Assembly (NCBI GenBank): GCA_001897515.1
Contig: MKTA01000015.1
Location: forward strand, 124,001 to 188,000
Origin: Bacteroidetes bacterium 41-46
GTDB taxonomy: Bacteria; Bacteroidota; Bacteroidia; Bacteroidales; UBA932
Length of the DNA stretch: 64,000 bases
Direction: 5' to 3'
In this document: in pieces, positions 27,676-36,456 of the stretch
How the letters are laid out: each line of letters opens with the position of its first letter
Numbering within the stretch: position 1 is the first letter of the stretch
Position numbers and translations under genes: made by a program
Notes under the pieces: generated by a model
Seen by the model: the letters and a program-made list of their open reading frames with translations, nothing else
Database searches by the model: none
What the model was told of the DNA's origin: nothing

Positions 27676-30554
27676 ATAAGCGGGGTTGTGAAAATAAACT
27701 GAAATATATTTCGTGACTCTCCTGTACGGATAAATCTCACACCTGCTGTAAGCGGTAGGGGAATATTGAAAATGTTAAAATCAAACAGCAGATCTGAGCC
27801 ACCGGAGTAGAGATGCCTGGAGTCATTCATGCCTCTGCTGTAAGCCCAGTCAAAGAATGGTATAACCCTTGCCCTTTTCAGATAAATCAGCCAGGATACT
27901 GTAAGATCTCCCAAATTTATAGGGATTGCATAGTCTGTAAAGAGAGATGTATAGTTTATACTGTAATGGGCTGCATAACCTCTTGGGGAGGATGCAAGGT
28001 TTCTCATGAGGTATCTCTTCCCTTCATACATCTGCCTCTGGTATGCAAAAGAGAGCCTTATTCCGTGATTTTTCATCAAGCCCGGAAGGTAGCCGTATGC
28101 GTTGAAGTAAAGAGTTGAACCAAAATTCTCTCCGGCAAAAGGCATCATGTTGAATTGCAGATTTGCTCCAAAGCCCCATTTTGGGAACAGGTTTCTCAGT
28201 GCCATCCTCTGGACCTGATAATATTGGAGTCCCACGGTGATATGCTGATAATCCTGGTACCTTCCCTCTCTGAAGGAGTAGTATGAGTCATTTGAGTACC
28301 GCCAATTCAGTTTAGGTATCAAACCTCTTGACCAACCACCGGAAGAGAGGTTTAAAGGGAAATAAGTAAGTAGTGAAGCACTCAGGTATGACGAACCCTT
28401 AACAGTATCAGCCACCATCTCAGGATTAAACAGGTCACCGGCCACAAGGGTAATCCTCTGTTTATCCCTGTCATTAAGATCTGCTCTGAATTCAAATACC
28501 GGATAAAAGCCCCTGTATGCAAATCGCATATGCCCGGAGTGGAAGCCGCCATGATATGAATAACCCAGCATACCCTCTGCTGTTCCAAGGGAGTTCTGGG
28601 TATATATTGAAGCACCGGGAGAGACAACATTATAGAAATTTTCGTACGAGATATTATTTAAAATATCTGTGTTTACATACAGAGGTGTCCAGGAGTGTAT
28701 TCTAAAGAGATGTAATCCCCTCCTGTATGGTTGCGAATTAAACATTTTAGATTCGGAGAGCGAGACGGTATCAATGTTAAATCCGGACTGGAGAGAGAGC
28801 TCCTCCGCCAGAGTGTGTCTGAATGGCTTACTGAAGTTTGCGGGTTCCCACCTAAGAGAGTCAAGCGGAGCCTCTGCAATTTTAAACCCGTTTTTTGTAT
28901 AGTCCGAATAAATTATGGTCCCTCTCGCTCTGCAAAACTGTGGCGACTTTGCCGCAAGAGATGCAGATGTAAGTCTTCTTGAAAATCTGGCCTTTGGATC
29001 ATATTGATAGATGTTGTCTGTCCCGTCCAGATCGCTTGAAAAGATAAGATTACCATCCATACTTGTCAGGCTCTCCATTGTCTGGTGCTGGTTGTCAATC
29101 TCAACTCTCCACACTCCGGTATCGGAATCAAAAGAGTAGAGTCCCATACCCCTTTCGGTGATAACTGTAGCAAATACGACTCCGTCAACAAATGCAGACT
29201 CTTTAATTTGTCCATTTTCCGGTGCTTTTGATTTTTTTGCAATTAAAAATCCATCCATATCAAGTAAAACAAGAGAGCTTCCTCCGGATGGATGATACTC
29301 GGCAACTGCCATTATTGCGCCATCCTCAGAGAGTGACGGGTTCATATAAATTGCCCTCTTTGTTAATTTCCTCGTATTACCTCTGTTAATATCATACTCA
29401 AAAATCTCTGCAAAACTCTCATGCTCCCATCTTAGTGAAGGGATCTTTTCGCTCCAGTATATTTTTCCATTTGACAGAACTGGCTCTCCATTTAACGAAC
29501 CCATAAACAGAAGAGTCTCCTCATCACCATTTTCATTAATTCGAACCAGTCTGGCAGCCTCATCCAAATCCGTCTTTACCGCGTATATTACTCCTTTTGA
29601 ATCTACCATTGGAGCAGAGAAAGAAACATAATCGGTGCTATTGGGGGTAATATGGTGTTTGTATGTAAATGGTGCCCTAAGAGAGTCCTCTCTGCGCCAT
29701 TGATTTGTCATGAAGCTCTTTGTGGCCTCAAGATTTTCTGAGACCGATAGTCCTGATGCCCTCCTGTATGCCCTGGTACTGCCTGAGGGATTGTAAAATT
29801 CATCAACCAGCGTGGTCATTACATCTCCCATAAGTTGTCTGTTGCCTGACCTGAAGGCCATACCTGAAAGCAGAAGATAGCCAAGGCTATACTCATTAGG
29901 TGTATAATTTTTATAGGAGCCAAAGGCCCATTTCTGGATGTTGCGAAAATCTCCGTCAAGGAATGCTGCTTTAAAATAGAGCAGGTGAGACGTGCTCCTT
30001 CCCCTTCCGGAACTTGAGTTCGCAGTTTCTGACAGCACAGCATCACCCTCCAGAGCCCATTTATTTATATAGAGACCGGCTCCAATCCCGACAGCCTGCT
30101 CTCCAATCAACCAGGAGAGTGGTTTGAATATGCCCCTTTCAAACATTGTCATTTGAGCAACGTGCCTCCCTTCGTGCAATACAAGCTGCTTCTCCCAGTT
30201 CATAGAGTAGCTCCCAAAAGAGGGTGGCAAAGTATAGAGCTCCATCCTTCTTGGTGCCCAGCTTACCAATCCGTTGCTGTAAACATTGTAAGGATGTAGA
30301 ACAACCGGAAGTTTTCTGGGTTTTGCCCTTAAAGGGCTATTCACTGCATCTGCGCTCCTCTCAAGAAGTATAGCATACCTTCTGGCTAAAGAGTCAGCCT
30401 CAGCAGGATAGATTATATAGTATCTCTCTGTTTTAATTTCACTCCACTTAAGACGTGCCGGATCGCTTCCGGTAGAGTAAAATTGAGCTAAAGAAATTTG
30501 AGAATTCAGTAAAAATAAAATCGCAGCGAGAATACCCTTTACTGTGTTGCCCAT
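27672..30554 (-). CDS. Secreted HExxH metallopeptidase-like / beta-propeller / outer-membrane barrel protein
   Basis: This 960-residue protein has a signal peptide (about 1-23). Residues about 30-260 form a peptidase-MA-like domain with HEGRH at 117-121 and a downstream WALEGDAVLSE that fits the third gluzincin zinc ligand. Residues about 290-600 are propeller-like, with blades such as NPSLSEDGAIMAVAEYHPS and NLIFSSDLDGTDNIYQYDP. The C-terminal third has alternating aromatic strands and ends in FQFIFTTPLI, as expected for an outer-membrane beta-barrel. I know no experimentally defined role. A TAACTTTG box lies upstream at 30574-30581. Confidence 0.72.
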   Translation of the reverse strand: MGNTVKGILAAILFLLNSQISLAQFYSTGSDPARLKWSEIKTERYYIIYPAEADSLARRYAILLERSADAVNSPLRAKPRKLPVVLHPYNVYSNGLVSWAPRRMELYTLPPSFGSYSMNWEKQLVLHEGRHVAQMTMFERGIFKPLSWLIGEQAVGIGAGLYINKWALEGDAVLSETANSSSGRGRSTSHLLYFKAAFLDGDFRNIQKWAFGSYKNYTPNEYSLGYLLLSGMAFRSGNRQLMGDVMTTLVDEFYNPSGSTRAYRRASGLSVSENLEATKSFMTNQWRREDSLRAPFTYKHHITPNSTDYVSFSAPMVDSKGVIYAVKTDLDEAARLVRINENGDEETLLFMGSLNGEPVLSNGKIYWSEKIPSLRWEHESFAEIFEYDINRGNTRKLTKRAIYMNPSLSEDGAIMAVAEYHPSGGSSLVLLDMDGFLIAKKSKAPENGQIKESAFVDGVVFATVITERGMGLYSFDSDTGVWRVEIDNQHQTMESLTSMDGNLIFSSDLDGTDNIYQYDPKARFSRRLTSASLAAKSPQFCRARGTIIYSDYTKNGFKIAEAPLDSLRWEPANFSKPFRHTLAEELSLQSGFNIDTVSLSESKMFNSQPYRRGLHLFRIHSWTPLYVNTDILNNISYENFYNVVSPGASIYTQNSLGTAEGMLGYSYHGGFHSGHMRFAYRGFYPVFEFRADLNDRDKQRITLVAGDLFNPEMVADTVKGSSYLSASLLTYFPLNLSSGGWSRGLIPKLNWRYSNDSYYSFREGRYQDYQHITVGLQYYQVQRMALRNLFPKWGFGANLQFNMMPFAGENFGSTLYFNAYGYLPGLMKNHGIRLSFAYQRQMYEGKRYLMRNLASSPRGYAAHYSINYTSLFTDYAIPINLGDLTVSWLIYLKRARVIPFFDWAYSRGMNDSRHLYSGGSDLLFDFNIFNIPLPLTAGVRFIRTGESRNIFQFIFTTPLI

Positions 30555-30573
30555 TTGAAAAATTTTTCTGCCC

Positions 30574-30581
30574 CAAAGTTA
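30574..30581 (-). promoter_or_regulatory. -7 box for the propeller/barrel-pnuC operon
   Basis: The minus strand reads TAACTTTG. The implied start is about 15 bases before the ATG at 30554. Confidence 0.45.
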
Positions 30582-30623
30582 GGAAAATTGCGACAGATTT
30601 ATGAATCACAAATTTTTATGAAT

Positions 30624-30631
30624 TATATTTG
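30624..30631 (+). promoter_or_regulatory. -7 box for the Na/phosphate symporter operon; decides the start codon
   Basis: The plus strand reads TATATTTG. A TTTA at 30598-30601 could be a degenerate -33 element. The implied start near 30636 lies after the alternative start codon at 30629, so translation must begin at the ATG at 30656. Confidence 0.5.
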
Positions 30632-30655
30632 CTGTTGAATAACACCCCAAACAAA

Positions 30656-32341
30656 ATGGAAATAGTATATCAGATATTAAAACTATTAGGTTCCCTGGGT
30701 CTGTTCCTTTATGGAATGACTTTAATGAGTGGCGCACTCCAAAAAGTTGCCGGAGAGAAGATGAGGAGCATACTTGCTGCAATGACATCAAACTCTCTTA
30801 AAAGGGTTCTGACAGGTCTGTTCATCACCGCAATTATTCAGTCATCCAGCGCAACAACCGTTATGGTTGTCAGCTTTGTCAATGCAGGCCTTCTATCCCT
30901 TGTACAATCCGTGGGAGTGATAATGGGGGCGAATATTGGCACTACAGTAACAGCGTGGATAATCTCTCTGCTGGGATTCAAGTTTGACATATCCGTACTC
31001 TCCATACCTTTAATAGGAGTCGGCTTCACCCTTATGATGTTTAAATCCAAGAAGAAAAAATCTGTAGGGGAGCTTATAATTGGATTCTCTCTCCTGTTCC
31101 TTGGGCTTACATTCCTTAAAAACTCCGTTCCAGACCTGAGGGCTAATCCTGAGATATTTGAATTCCTTCAGGGGTGGACAAAATATGGATTTGGATCTGT
31201 ACTTATTTTTGTAATGATTGGTACTCTCCTCACAATCATTATGCAGTCCTCAAGCGCAACAATGGCACTTACGCTTGTTATGAGCAGTTACGGATGGATA
31301 CCGTTTGAGATGGCTGCGGCCATGGTGCTTGGTGAAAATATCGGGACAACAATAACTGCAAATATTGCAGCGGCAGTGGCAAACGTATCGGCAAGGAGGG
31401 CGGCTCTTGCGCACCTTGTCTTTAATATATTTGGAGTAATATGGGTACTTACACTTTTCAAACCAGTACTGGGCGTTGTTTCTAAAATAACAATAGCAGC
31501 TTCAGGTCTGGATCCGTTTGTTTCATCTGAAGCAACTCTTTATGGGGTATCATTCCTGCATACCCTTTTCAATATTACAAACACACTGCTTCTTGTTGGA
31601 TTTACAAAACAGATTGTGAAGCTTGTCAGCTATGTAATTAAATCAAAAGACACAGAGGAGGTATTCAGACTTAAGTATATCCAGGGAGGAGTTCTTAGCA
31701 CTGCTGAGCTCTCTTTGTCACAGGCAAAAGCTGAGATAACAGACTTTGCAAAGCTCGCAAAACAGGAGTTCGCATATGCAAGAGAGGCATTGAGACTTTG
31801 TAATTCAGATAAATTTGATGAGCTCTACAATAAGATAGAGCACTATGAACAGATAACAGATAAGGTTGAGCTGGAGATTGCAAACTATCTTAACAATGTA
31901 TCAGAGGGTGAACTTAGCGAGGAGAGCGGACGAAGACTACAGGCTATGTATAAAATAATCAGCGAAATTGAGAGCCTGGGTGACTCAGGCTACAATATAG
32001 CCAGAATATTAAACAGGCTTAGGGTTCATAAAAAGAATTTTTCAGACGACGTTTGCGACAAACTTGATCATATGTTTGCTCTACTAGAAAGGGCTTTTGA
32101 CCATATGATTGATAATCTTGACAAAGGATACACGAAGTTAGACGGAATCTCTAATGCGATTGACTCAGAAGAGCAGATAAACGAATACAGAAATATCCTT
32201 AAAGAGGAGCACCTTTTTAATCTGGAAAATAATAAATACGGGTACCAGACCGGGGTGTACTATATGGATATTGTTGCAGAGTGTGAAAAGGCCGGCGACT
32301 ATATGATCAATGTGTCAGAGGCAATAATTGAAATTCAGTAA
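30656..32341 (+). CDS. Na/Pi cotransporter family protein with C-terminal PhoU-like domain
   Basis: The 561-residue protein has an N-terminal PF02690-type transporter half with two inverted repeats, each marked by QSSSAT (QSSSATTVMVVSF and QSSSATMALTLVM), and GANIGTT / GENIGTT. After about residue 340 comes a soluble helical PhoU-like region. It should move sodium and phosphate across the inner membrane, and some members act in phosphate efflux. The promoter box at 30624 supports this ATG. The next gene starts directly after the stop. Confidence 0.92.
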   Translation: MEIVYQILKLLGSLGLFLYGMTLMSGALQKVAGEKMRSILAAMTSNSLKRVLTGLFITAIIQSSSATTVMVVSFVNAGLLSLVQSVGVIMGANIGTTVTAWIISLLGFKFDISVLSIPLIGVGFTLMMFKSKKKKSVGELIIGFSLLFLGLTFLKNSVPDLRANPEIFEFLQGWTKYGFGSVLIFVMIGTLLTIIMQSSSATMALTLVMSSYGWIPFEMAAAMVLGENIGTTITANIAAAVANVSARRAALAHLVFNIFGVIWVLTLFKPVLGVVSKITIAASGLDPFVSSEATLYGVSFLHTLFNITNTLLLVGFTKQIVKLVSYVIKSKDTEEVFRLKYIQGGVLSTAELSLSQAKAEITDFAKLAKQEFAYAREALRLCNSDKFDELYNKIEHYEQITDKVELEIANYLNNVSEGELSEESGRRLQAMYKIISEIESLGDSGYNIARILNRLRVHKKNFSDDVCDKLDHMFALLERAFDHMIDNLDKGYTKLDGISNAIDSEEQINEYRNILKEEHLFNLENNKYGYQTGVYYMDIVAECEKAGDYMINVSEAIIEIQ

Positions 32342-33232
32342 ATGAAGAGTTACAGAGCATACCGGTGTTTTACACTGCTTATAATCTCCATTTTTGCCAC
32401 AGGAGCAGTCTCTGCACAAAACCGAGACTCGCTGGCATTTTGCTCCGGCAACTGGAGTCAAAACAGTATTGCTGAAGGCATCATCCATAAAAGCATACAC
32501 ATCCTTAACAAAGAGATATTTAACTCAAATCAATATATTTCCGTTGTTGAAATTTCTCCTGAATCTTGCGCAAAAGTGGAGATTTTTGCAAGCCCTGTTC
32601 TTAAGCACACCAGCCAGATGGCTGCGGAAAAAGGAGCCAAAATTGCACTCAACGGTTCTTTTTTTAAATTCAATAACAGCTACAACACAGAGGACTATAA
32701 TTCTGTGGATTATATAAGAAAGGATAACAGACAGCTTGCACCCAATACATGGCCAGCACGAGGCAGGTCAATGCATCAGCTGGGTGCTTTGGCAATATTC
32801 AGAGGAGAGGTGTTTATACTGAAGGCCGATTCTATTCGCGAGTGGGAGAGATATATTCAGGCAGAAGAGGTGATTACATCCGGCCCCGTCTTAAGAGTGG
32901 ATGGAAAAGATGTCTCTCTATCCTCCGACTCTTTCTACACCACGAGACACCCCAGGACTGCTGTTGGAAAAAGATCCGACGGTACTCTTATTCTTATTAC
33001 TGCTGATGGCAGGGCAGCAGAGGCGGCAGGTGTATCTCTCGCTGAGCTACAGTTGATTATGAAGTGGTTAGGTGCAGATTATGCAATAAATCTAGACGGA
33101 GGAGGCTCAACAACACTTTACATTGAGGGTGCTTCAGACAACGGGATTGTCAACCACCCAACCGACAACAGAGAATTTGACAATAAAGGTGAACGGAAAG
33201 TGGCAAATGCTATACTTGTTTACACAAAATAG
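32342..33232 (+). CDS. Secreted phosphodiester glycosidase family protein (NAGPA/DUF2233)
   Basis: The 296-residue protein has a signal peptide (FTLLIISIFATGAVSAQ). The DUF2233 catalytic fold follows, with ALNGSFF (about residue 100), HPRTAVGKRSDGTLILITADG and the hallmark NLDGGGSTTLYIEG. Human NAGPA removes GlcNAc from phosphodiesters, and bacterial members act on sugar-phosphate linkages of cell-wall polymers or glycans. Here the substrate is unknown. It begins at the base after the stop of the phosphate symporter gene, and the GT4 gene begins right after its own stop. Confidence 0.88.
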   Translation: MKSYRAYRCFTLLIISIFATGAVSAQNRDSLAFCSGNWSQNSIAEGIIHKSIHILNKEIFNSNQYISVVEISPESCAKVEIFASPVLKHTSQMAAEKGAKIALNGSFFKFNNSYNTEDYNSVDYIRKDNRQLAPNTWPARGRSMHQLGALAIFRGEVFILKADSIREWERYIQAEEVITSGPVLRVDGKDVSLSSDSFYTTRHPRTAVGKRSDGTLILITADGRAAEAAGVSLAELQLIMKWLGADYAINLDGGGSTTLYIEGASDNGIVNHPTDNREFDNKGERKVANAILVYTK

Positions 33233-34300
33233 ATGAGCGGCAAAAGAGAAAAAGTGCTCTTTTTATATACCCGGGACTCCACATTTATACGTGGAGATGA
33301 GGAGATTTTGTCCCGCCATTTCAATCTTTCAACATTGGTTACGGACAACAGTAATCCTTTGAGGCAGTTTTTTGCACTTATTAAGCAGTTTTTCTTTCTT
33401 TTATTCAGAATTGGAAGATTTGACATTCTTTATGTTTGGTTTGCAGATTACCACTCTTTCCTCCCCTCCCTTTTCGCAAAAGTTACCGGCAAAAGGTGCT
33501 ATATTGTAATTGGAGGTTACGATGTATGCCGTGTTGAAAAATTCAGTTACGGAAGTTATGTAAACTCCGTCAGAGGTTGGATGGCGCGTGAATCAATGCG
33601 GTTGGCCACTGCTACACTCTGTGTATCAAATCACGTAAAAAAAATAGCCATGAAATTGGCTCCCGAAACGCCTGCACACCTTGTTTACAACGGAATAAAC
33701 TTCCCTGACTCTTCAAAAACCAGACTCCCCGCTGAAGGTGGACGCGCCGGGGTCCTTTGCGTTGCAATCTCCAGAACAAGACAGAGTTTTTACATTAAAG
33801 GGATTGACAGGTTTATCGCGCTTGCTCAAGCGATGCCGACATACAAATTCACACTGATAGGTACAGATACGACAAAGGCAGGTATTTCAAAGGAGAGCAT
33901 ACCCTCAAATCTAGAGATAATAACAGAGATTGAGCATAAAGATCTCACCGCCTATTACCACAAATCAAAGGTGTATTGCCAGTTGTCAAGACGAGAGAGC
34001 TTCTCACTGGCACTCGCTGAAGCGATGTTTCACGGCTGCATGCCTCTAACAACAATGGCAGGTGGGATGCCCGAGGTATCAGGCGGACTTGGAGAGATTA
34101 TTTACGCCTCAGACAGCGATTCATTCAGCAGAGATGATTCCGAGAGCTCACTTCAAGAGGCAATGAACGGAGTTGCAAGATTGTCAGCAGAGAGCGAGGA
34201 CTATGCTCCGGCAATGAGAGAGAGAGTCATTGCACTATTCACCCTTGACAGGAGGGAGAGAAGCCTTGTCTCAATATTATCATCTGACAATCGCCCTTAG
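33233..34300 (+). CDS. GT4-family glycosyltransferase
   Basis: The 355-residue cytoplasmic protein is a GT-B fold enzyme. The N-lobe contains DILYVWFADYHSFLPSLFAK and VIGGYDV. The C-lobe has the nucleotide-sugar part (FTLIGTD, YYHKSKVYCQLSRRESFSLALAEAM, split here as KVYCQLSRRES and FSLALAEAM), with the family E-x7-E arrangement in ESFSLALAE. Donor and acceptor are unknown. Adjacency to a phosphodiester glycosidase suggests a glycan pathway. The end overlaps the convergent GT2 gene by 21 bases. Confidence 0.88.
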   Translation: MSGKREKVLFLYTRDSTFIRGDEEILSRHFNLSTLVTDNSNPLRQFFALIKQFFFLLFRIGRFDILYVWFADYHSFLPSLFAKVTGKRCYIVIGGYDVCRVEKFSYGSYVNSVRGWMARESMRLATATLCVSNHVKKIAMKLAPETPAHLVYNGINFPDSSKTRLPAEGGRAGVLCVAISRTRQSFYIKGIDRFIALAQAMPTYKFTLIGTDTTKAGISKESIPSNLEIITEIEHKDLTAYYHKSKVYCQLSRRESFSLALAEAMFHGCMPLTTMAGGMPEVSGGLGEIIYASDSDSFSRDDSESSLQEAMNGVARLSAESEDYAPAMRERVIALFTLDRRERSLVSILSSDNRP

Positions 34301-35290
34301 AGTGGCTCTTATAAACCGAAGAAATTTTGTATCACCCCAGACGCTTGCATAAGCCAGTATCCTGTAGTGAAGCTTTCTCTCAGGGTTCCTCTGCTTGATC
34401 TGGTCATTAACCTCAGGAAAAAGCTCCAATATATCTTTAAGCTGAGAGTTATCTATATCCCTATGCAGCAGCATTCTCCTGCGAATTCTAACCTTGTACG
34501 CCAGCAGTTCAAAACTGCACAACTCCTTAACCCAAATTGGAAGCCTGCTCTCCAGAAAAGTGAGAGTTGACGCAATCAGTCTCAAATGGGTGGCAGTAGC
34601 AGAGACCGATGAGGTATTATAAACTACATAGTGAACAAGCCGACTCTCAATTAGAGCAATCTTTGAAGCAGATGCAACAAGCAAGGGCGAGACAGAGAGA
34701 TCATCCCTAAGGTCTGCATTAAAGGAGATCCCCCCAATATCATATAGCTCTCTGGCAGCTAATTTATTCCACAGTGCCGAGGGCACCCTGTTGGCAAGCA
34801 TCTCCTTTATATAGTCACCCCTCTCGGTATCGGTGGACAAAACTCTAAGAGCCTCAGATCCTGGTACGGGAATAGTATCGGGAGTGGTTTCAGAAATACC
34901 CTTTTCAATAATATAACCGCAAACAGACAAGTCTGAACCCGTCTCTTCAATTGCACTGTATAGCTTTGAGAGCAGTTCAGGCTCAAAGTAATCGTCAGAG
35001 TCCAGGTGAATTATAAAGCTCCCTTCTGCAACGTTCATCCCGTATGCTCTTGATGCTGCAACTCCTGAATTTCTTTCATTTCGGATAATTTTATATCTAT
35101 CCTTAAGCGTGCTGTTACTCAACAGTTCAATTGCAATATCTATGCTGTCATCCCCTCCGCAATCATCCACCAGTATTAGCTCAAGCTCCTTATATGTTTG
35201 AGCTGCAATGGAAGATATGCATCTCCCGATTAATGAAGAGACCCTGAAAACGGGTACTATCACAGATATCAAAGGTTGAATTTCAGGCAT
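34280..35290 (-). CDS. GT2-family glycosyltransferase
   Basis: The frame is open to 35341, but that would start inside the tRNA terminator. The ATG at 35290 gives a normal GT2 N-terminus (PLISVIVPVFRVSSLIGRCI) and 336 residues. The GT-A motifs are LILVDDCGGDDSIDIA and HLDSDDYFEPELL (DxD). It transfers a sugar from a nucleotide-sugar donor. The acceptor is unknown. A TACATTTG box ends only 4 bases before this ATG, implying a leaderless mRNA. Confidence 0.88.
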   Translation of the reverse strand: MPEIQPLISVIVPVFRVSSLIGRCISSIAAQTYKELELILVDDCGGDDSIDIAIELLSNSTLKDRYKIIRNERNSGVAASRAYGMNVAEGSFIIHLDSDDYFEPELLSKLYSAIEETGSDLSVCGYIIEKGISETTPDTIPVPGSEALRVLSTDTERGDYIKEMLANRVPSALWNKLAARELYDIGGISFNADLRDDLSVSPLLVASASKIALIESRLVHYVVYNTSSVSATATHLRLIASTLTFLESRLPIWVKELCSFELLAYKVRIRRRMLLHRDIDNSQLKDILELFPEVNDQIKQRNPERKLHYRILAYASVWGDTKFLRFIRATLRAIVR

Positions 35291-35294
35291 TCTG

Positions 35295-35302
35295 CAAATG
35301 TA
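35295..35302 (-). promoter_or_regulatory. -7 box for the GT2 gene, fused to the tRNA terminator tail
   Basis: The minus strand reads TACATTTG. Its first two bases belong to, or directly follow, the U-tract of the tRNA-Gln terminator. The implied start is at about 35290, the A of the ATG. Confidence 0.4.
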
Positions 35303-35333
35303 AAAAAAGAGGATGACAAAAATTGTCATCCTC
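35302..35333 (-). terminator. Intrinsic terminator of tRNA-Gln
   Basis: On the minus strand, GAGGATGACAA (35333-35323) and TTGTCATCCTC (35319-35309) form a perfect 11-bp stem with a 3-base loop, followed by seven T (35308-35302). It lies 10 bases after the tRNA 3' end. It is the strongest terminator in the window. Confidence 0.92.
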
Positions 35334-35342
35334 CAACTCAAG

Positions 35343-35413
35343 TTGACCCACCAGGATTCGAACCTAGACAGACAGAACCAAAATCTGTAGTGCTACCATT
35401 ACACCATGGGTCA
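35343..35413 (-). tRNA. tRNA-Gln (anticodon TTG)
   Basis: On the minus strand the acceptor TGACCCA pairs with TGGGTCA, with discriminator A. The D-arm region is TGGTGTAATGGTAGCAC. The anticodon arm is ACAGA-TTTTGGT-TCTGT, with anticodon TTG. The T-arm is CTAGG-TTCGAAT-CCTGG. The gene is 71 bases and CCA is not encoded. It has its own promoter (35436-35443) and a strong terminator. Confidence 0.95.
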
Positions 35414-35435
35414 ATACGATCCTCAATTGAGGGTG

Positions 35436-35465
35436 CAAATATATAGCTTTTTCATAAAAAACAAA
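35436..35465 (-). promoter_or_regulatory. Full -33/-7 promoter of tRNA-Gln
   Basis: The minus strand has TTTG at 35465-35462, an 18-base spacer, then TATATTTG at 35443-35436. This is the best complete Bacteroidota-type promoter in the window. The implied start near 35431 falls on a 12-base palindrome CCTCAATTGAGG (35421-35432) just before the tRNA. Confidence 0.65.
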
Positions 35466-35470
35466 AATTT

Positions 35471-35941
35471 TCAAAGAATCTTGAACTCCAGGAGGGTTTC
35501 TCCAAGCAGCAGATAGAGGGCCACCCAGAAGGCGTATCTTACCCCTTTGCCAATTAACATATATATTGCGGACTTAGTAAAACTGACTCTGTAGAAGCCT
35601 AAACCCACCGCCAAAATATCTCCGGCAAAGGGCACCCAGCTAAAAAAGGCAATCAGAGATCCATATTTATCAATCCAGTGCTTCTGTTTAAGTAGCCTCT
35701 TCTCTGTCACTCCAAACCATCTCTCAATCCAGTCCCATTTTCCAAGATGGCCCACCCAATAGGATGTCAGACCACCAAGCCAATTCCCGGATGTCGCCCA
35801 AATCAGTGCCCATAGAGGATTCATTCCAGCTAGCAGTACACCGGCCATAAGAATATCAGAGCTAAAAGGCACAATGGTTGCTGCCAGAAACGAGCCAATA
35901 AACAGCCCCAGAAATCCATATCCCTCAAGAAATTCAATCAT
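35471..35941 (-). CDS. DedA/YqaA-like (VTT domain) membrane protein
   Basis: The 156-residue protein has about four membrane helices. Family features are FIGSFLAATIVPFSSDILMAG (shown as SFLAATIVPFSSDILMAG), SGNWLGGLTSYWVGHLGKW, and SWVPFAGDILAVGLGFYRV. YqaA-type members are small relatives of DedA flippases; the function of this clade is unclear. The start overlaps the tadA stop (ATGA, 35938-35941). Confidence 0.88.
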   Translation of the reverse strand: MIEFLEGYGFLGLFIGSFLAATIVPFSSDILMAGVLLAGMNPLWALIWATSGNWLGGLTSYWVGHLGKWDWIERWFGVTEKRLLKQKHWIDKYGSLIAFFSWVPFAGDILAVGLGFYRVSFTKSAIYMLIGKGVRYAFWVALYLLLGETLLEFKIL

Positions 35942-36390
35942 CGTTTTGATTTAAAAAAATCCTTAACAAGAGATGAGCACCTCTCCTCAAGAATACCACC
36001 GGAAACATCTGTCCTTGGGTGGAGTAACGAAGGTGAGAAGAGCGAATAACCCTTTTTTGGGTCAGATGCTCCGTAAACAACTCTGCCAATCTGAGCCCAT
36101 GCTAAAGCTGAGGCACACATTGGGCATGGCTCAAGTGTAACATAAATAGTGCAACTCTCCAGATACTTGCCTCCAAAAGCAGATGTGGCCATTGTAATTG
36201 CCTGCATCTCTGCATGGGCTGTAGGATCATTAAGCCTCTCCGTCAAGTTGTGAGATCTGCAAATAATCCTCCCTTCACATACGACAACTGCACCGACAGG
36301 CACCTCATCAAGCTCCATCGCCCTCTCTGCCTCTCTGAGTGCTGCCTCCATAAATTTAATGTCCTCTGAATTGTCGTCAACCTTTTTCAT
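35938..36390 (-). CDS. tadA: Nucleoside deaminase, TadA-like
   Basis: The 150-residue zinc deaminase has the catalytic motifs HAEMQAI (about residue 59) and PCPMCASALAWA (about residue 92), in the TadA/CMP-dCMP deaminase layout. It probably converts adenosine 34 of tRNA-Arg to inosine. Guanine deaminase is the main alternative, because both share these motifs. It is co-transcribed with the DedA-like gene. A TATATTTG box lies at 36424-36431. Confidence 0.82.
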   Translation of the reverse strand: MKKVDDNSEDIKFMEAALREAERAMELDEVPVGAVVVCEGRIICRSHNLTERLNDPTAHAEMQAITMATSAFGGKYLESCTIYVTLEPCPMCASALAWAQIGRVVYGASDPKKGYSLFSPSLLHPRTDVSGGILEERCSSLVKDFFKSKR

Positions 36391-36423
36391 GACTATTTTG
36401 CTTATGCTTCACATTTCCGGCCA

Positions 36424-36431
36424 CAAATATA
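36424..36431 (-). promoter_or_regulatory. -7 box for tadA
   Basis: The minus strand reads TATATTTG, with a TTTG at 36450-36447 (15-base spacer, a little short). The implied leader is about 29 bases. It lies only 26 bases from the groESL sigma-54-like site on the other strand. Confidence 0.5.
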
Positions 36432-36456
36432 CGGACAATTTGTCAGCAAAGTTGAT

